In this document: piece after piece, positions 61,672 to 64,000 of the stretch
Numbering within the stretch: the stretch's first letter is position 1
Layout: each line of letters starts with the position of its first letter
Assembly: GCF_900544955.1 (NCBI RefSeq)
Contig: NZ_UQXD01000002.1
Span: forward strand, 1-64,000
DNA from: an uncultured Oscillibacter sp.
Lineage (GTDB): Bacteria; Bacillota; Clostridia; Oscillospirales; Oscillospiraceae
Direction of reading: 5' to 3'
DNA length: 64,000 bases
Made by a program: the position numbers and the translations under genes
The notes under the pieces: generated by a model
Told to the model about the DNA's origin: nothing
What the model saw: the letters and a program-made list of their open reading frames with translations, nothing else
The model's database searches: none

Positions 61672-62112
61672 TCAGCCTGCCAGAATCTCGAATTTCACCA
61701 CGCCGTCCAGTCCCCCCACGTCGGCCAGGAGCTGTTCCAGGGACTCCGCCATGTCGCTGGTCTCGGCGGAGATGGTCACCGCCGCGCAGCCGTTGGTGGG
61801 GATGCTCTGGTTGATGGTGAGGATGTTTGCCCCGGAGGTGGCGAACACCGACAGCACCCGGCTCAGCACGCCGGAGGTGTCCTTCAGCATGGCATAGAAG
61901 GTGATGATATGCTCCGACTTCATGTCGTTGAAGGGCTGCACGGCGTCCTTGTACTTGTAGAACGCGCTGCGGCTGATGCCCGCCAACCGGGTGGCCGCGC
62001 CCACGGTCTCCACCTCGCCGGTCTGCATCATCCGCTTGGCCTCCGCCACCTTGATGAAAATCTCCGGCAGCGCCTCCGCCGCCACAATGTAATACTTGAT
62101 CGCCTTGCCCAT
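61672..62112 (-). CDS. ACT-domain regulator (UPF0735 type)
   Basis: A 146-residue protein with an N-terminal helical part that includes RLAGISRSAFYKYKDAV, a helix-turn-helix-like stretch (about 40-60), and a C-terminal ACT domain (about 70-145) with ITFYAMLKDTSGVLSRVLSVFATSGANILTI. This UPF0735 type usually sits before hom or pheA and is thought to respond to an amino acid. Here it heads the unit with hom and lysC, which suggests feedback of threonine or a related amino acid at the gene or enzyme level. Confidence 0.9.
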   Translation of the reverse strand: MGKAIKYYIVAAEALPEIFIKVAEAKRMMQTGEVETVGAATRLAGISRSAFYKYKDAVQPFNDMKSEHIITFYAMLKDTSGVLSRVLSVFATSGANILTINQSIPTNGCAAVTISAETSDMAESLEQLLADVGGLDGVVKFEILAG

Positions 62113-62153
62113 TTCGTCCGCCTCCTACGGTCATTTGTCTTTACATGTTGCTC

Positions 62154-62182
62154 ATAATACCATACTTTTCTCCCCGGCACAA
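62154..62182 (-). promoter_or_regulatory. Sigma-A promoter of the ACT-hom-lysC unit
   Basis: On the minus strand TTGTGC and TATTAT are 17 bases apart, about 42 bases before the ATG. Confidence 0.6.
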
Positions 62183-62312
62183 CCGAAGGCGCGCATTTTC
62201 TTTTGGAGAAAACGGGGAATCTGGCGGCGGAATGTCCGCCCCAGGTGGGCAAATTGACAGTCCGGGGGCCCGCGCCCCCTGCCGGGGACGAAGAGGACCG
62301 TCCCCGGGGCAA

Positions 62313-62340
62313 AATGAGAGGCCGCCCTCCGGCGGCCTCC
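62313..62340 (-). terminator. Terminator of the aminopeptidase gene
   Basis: GAGGCCGCC / GGCGGCCTC with a 4-base loop; on the minus strand TCATTTTG follows, a short U-run. Confidence 0.65.
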
Positions 62341-62347
62341 CCCACGC

Positions 62348-63751
62348 TTATTGTTCCGCCCGGTAGACGGCCTTCATGCCCAGATACGTCTCGTAGCAGT
62401 CCAGCTTCGCCACCGTCTCAAAGGGCGCGTGCATGCTGAGCACCGGCACCCCGGCGTCCAGGGTGGTGATGTTCCGGTTGGCCATATACATGGCCACGGT
62501 CCCGCCGCCGCCGGCGTCCACCTTCCCCAGCTCCGCGATCTGCCAGAGGACGCCCGCCTCGTCAAACAGCCGCCGCACGTAGGCCACGGTCTCCGCGTCG
62601 GCGTCGGAGGCGCCGGACTTGCCCCGGGCGCCGGTGTACTTGCAAAGGCCGATGCCGTAGTTGAGATAGGCGGCGTTCCGCTTCTCGTACACCTCCCCGA
62701 AGTCCGGGTCGTAGGCCGCCGTCACGTCGGCGCTGAGGCAGAAGGACTGCTCAAAGCACACCCGCACCGGCACGTCCTGGGCGGCACACAGGTCCTCCAT
62801 GAAGGTGTCGAAGGCGGCGGACTGCATTCCCGTCACGCCGTCGGAGCCGATCTCCTCCTTGTCCGCCAGGATGCACACGGCGGTCTTGGCGGGGGTCTCC
62901 TCCAGGTCCAGCAGGGCTTTCAGCGCGGCGTAGGCGCACACCCGGTCGTCGTGGCCGTAGGCGCCCAGCATGCTGCGGTCCAGGCCGATGTCGCAGGCCT
63001 TCACCGCGGGCACCGCCTCCAGCTCGGCGGAGGCGAAGTCGTCCTCCGTGATGCTGTACTTCTCGTGGAGCAGCTGCATCACCGCCAGCTTCACCCGGCC
63101 GGTGTCCTCCTCGTCCCCGATGGGGCGGCTGCCCAGCAGCAGGTTCAGCGTCTCGCCGGGGATGGCCTCTCCCAGGGGCTTCTTGTTCTGCTCCATCCCC
63201 AGGTGGGGCAGCAAATCCGTGATGACCAGCCGGGGGTCCCCCGGGTCGGCGCCGATGTTCACCTGCACGCTGCCGCCGTTTTTCAGCGCCACCACGCCGT
63301 GGAGCTCCAGGGGGATGGTGACCCACTGGTACTTGCGGATCCCGCCGTAGTAATGGGTTTTGAAATAGGCCAGCTCCCCCTCCTCATAGAGAGGGGTGGG
63401 CTTCAGGTCCAGCCGGGGGGAGTCGATGTGGGCGGCGGCGATCTGGGCGCCCTCCGCCAGGCTCTTGCGGCCGATATGGGCCAGCATCACCGCCTTGCCC
63501 CGGTTCAGGACATACAGCTTATCGCCGCTTTGGACCGCCATGCCCCGGACATAGGGCCGGTAGCCCGCCGCCTCCGCCAGACGGACGGTCTCAGCGGCGC
63601 ACAGCCGCTCCGTCTTTCCGGCGTCCAGGAAGGCCGCGTAGCCGGCGCAGTAGGCCGCCGCGGCGTCCTGATCCTGCCGGCTCACCCGGTCATAGCCGTT
63701 TTTCCGGCTGGTGAGCAGCCGCTTTTTCAGTTCCTTGATCTCCTCAGACAT
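62348..63751 (-). CDS. M18-family aminopeptidase
   Basis: A 467-residue zinc metallo-aminopeptidase of clan MH. AAHIDSPRLDLKP near residue 86 supplies the first His and Asp, LADKEEIGSDGVTGM (about 298) the catalytic Glu and a metal Glu, and VPVLSMHAPFETVAK near the C-terminus the last His. It trims N-terminal residues from peptides, probably in the cytoplasm since there is no signal peptide. AGGAGG precedes the ATG. It lies downstream of the coaE gene. Confidence 0.94.
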   Translation of the reverse strand: MSEEIKELKKRLLTSRKNGYDRVSRQDQDAAAAYCAGYAAFLDAGKTERLCAAETVRLAEAAGYRPYVRGMAVQSGDKLYVLNRGKAVMLAHIGRKSLAEGAQIAAAHIDSPRLDLKPTPLYEEGELAYFKTHYYGGIRKYQWVTIPLELHGVVALKNGGSVQVNIGADPGDPRLVITDLLPHLGMEQNKKPLGEAIPGETLNLLLGSRPIGDEEDTGRVKLAVMQLLHEKYSITEDDFASAELEAVPAVKACDIGLDRSMLGAYGHDDRVCAYAALKALLDLEETPAKTAVCILADKEEIGSDGVTGMQSAAFDTFMEDLCAAQDVPVRVCFEQSFCLSADVTAAYDPDFGEVYEKRNAAYLNYGIGLCKYTGARGKSGASDADAETVAYVRRLFDEAGVLWQIAELGKVDAGGGGTVAMYMANRNITTLDAGVPVLSMHAPFETVAKLDCYETYLGMKAVYRAEQ

Positions 63752-63779
63752 TCCGTCGTTCCTCCTATAAGCTCTTGAT

Positions 63780-64000
63780 TCAAACCGCCCCGTGGCGCTT
63801 CTCCTCCCGGATGGACTCCACCATCCGCTGGAAGTACAGCCGGGCGTCCGCCTGGAAGGCCTCCGCCGTGTCGGCGGCGTTGGCCAGCTCGCCGTCGCAT
63901 TTGCCGCGGTAGTACTCGTCCGGCTTCTGGGCGGAGATCCGCAGCCGGGCGTACTGCTCGGTGATGCCGTCCCGGGCCATGATCCGCCGGACCCGCAGCT
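63780..64000 (-). CDS. coaE: Dephospho-CoA kinase, C-terminal part (partial)
   Basis: The last 73 residues of a protein whose frame runs off the right edge. RIMARDGITEQYARLRISAQKP matches the LID-side helix of CoaE, which phosphorylates dephospho-CoA in the last step of CoA biosynthesis. The ATG at 63980 is internal, since the frame and family sequence continue upstream of it. The stop lies 28 bases before the aminopeptidase start in the same direction. Confidence 0.85.
   Translation of the reverse strand, partial: LRVRRIMARDGITEQYARLRISAQKPDEYYRGKCDGELANAADTAEAFQADARLYFQRMVESIREEKRHGAV

Overview
The window looks like a chromosomal segment of a GC-rich, spore-forming, anaerobic Firmicute, most likely a gut member of the Oscillospiraceae (Flavonifractor/Lawsonibacter/Oscillibacter-like). 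The clues are SpoIIR and a SpoIIM-like protein, a Rex repressor, ferredoxin-linked 2-oxoacid oxidation, a flavodiiron protein, AddAB, RqcH and a V-type ATPase. No phage, IS element or CRISPR array was found. Core genes are strongly GC-biased, so the opposite strand carries many long spurious frames that are left out.

Layout. 1-780: end of an unknown gene and a collagen-like Gly-rich gene. 792-4963: leftward trpS-tagO-wecB-hypothetical unit (lipid-linked GlcNAc and UDP-ManNAc chemistry for surface polymers). 5060-8729: small membrane gene, then gltX with a SpoIIM-like gene, and asnA. 8737-11903: flavodiiron protein, HbpS-like protein, glycerol dehydrogenase-like protein. 11868-12261: a noncoding patch packed with inverted repeats. 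12287-21107: nine-gene V-type ATPase operon (H/G-I-K-E-C-F-A-B-D) behind one promoter; its c-subunit keeps the Na+-site residues known from Enterococcus hirae. 21343-22189: DivIVA-like coiled-coil gene and tRNA-Arg(ACG). 22400-26200: 2-oxoacid:ferredoxin oxidoreductase made as a gamma-delta chain and an alpha-beta chain, plus a DUF2892 protein. 26518-29334: MmcQ/YjbR protein, a divergent SOD-family protein and an AraC regulator with paired direct repeats ahead of its promoter. 29491-31694: SDR dehydrogenase, a PLPNPGEGGPV-repeat/DUF4397 protein, and an HMA-like small protein. 31735-35572: YigZ, GNAT, HflX, flavin reductase-like protein, L31, SRPBCC protein. 35576-42413: addA and addB. 42556-46328: acetyltransferases, then an AT-richer accessory patch (DUF3788, YdeI-like) and a DUF1643 protein. 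46580-50955: VOC protein, spoIIR, ispE, a 51-residue membrane peptide, a DUF1015 protein, ThrH. 51118-57209: DUF378 protein, NapA/GerN-type antiporter, RqcH, Mini-RNase III, a 57-residue Cys/Gly-rich peptide, an SLH protein, Rex. 57371-64000: UPF0210 and ACT proteins, lysC, hom, an ACT regulator, M18 aminopeptidase and the end of coaE.

Working together: ferredoxin-linked 2-oxoacid oxidation, Rex redox sensing, flavodiiron O2 scavenging and a probable Na+-coupled V-ATPase next to a cation/H+ antiporter fit an anaerobe whose membrane energetics may rest partly on sodium. The ACT-hom-lysC genes, with ThrH, form the aspartate-family amino-acid branch.

The least explained items are the repeat-rich proteins (collagen-like at 111, PLPNPGEGGPV/DUF4397 at 30410, Cys/Gly-rich at 55197), the hairpin cluster at 11868-12138, the altered SOD at 27611, and the AraC direct repeats at 28357. 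No single locus is clearly a new multi-gene system.
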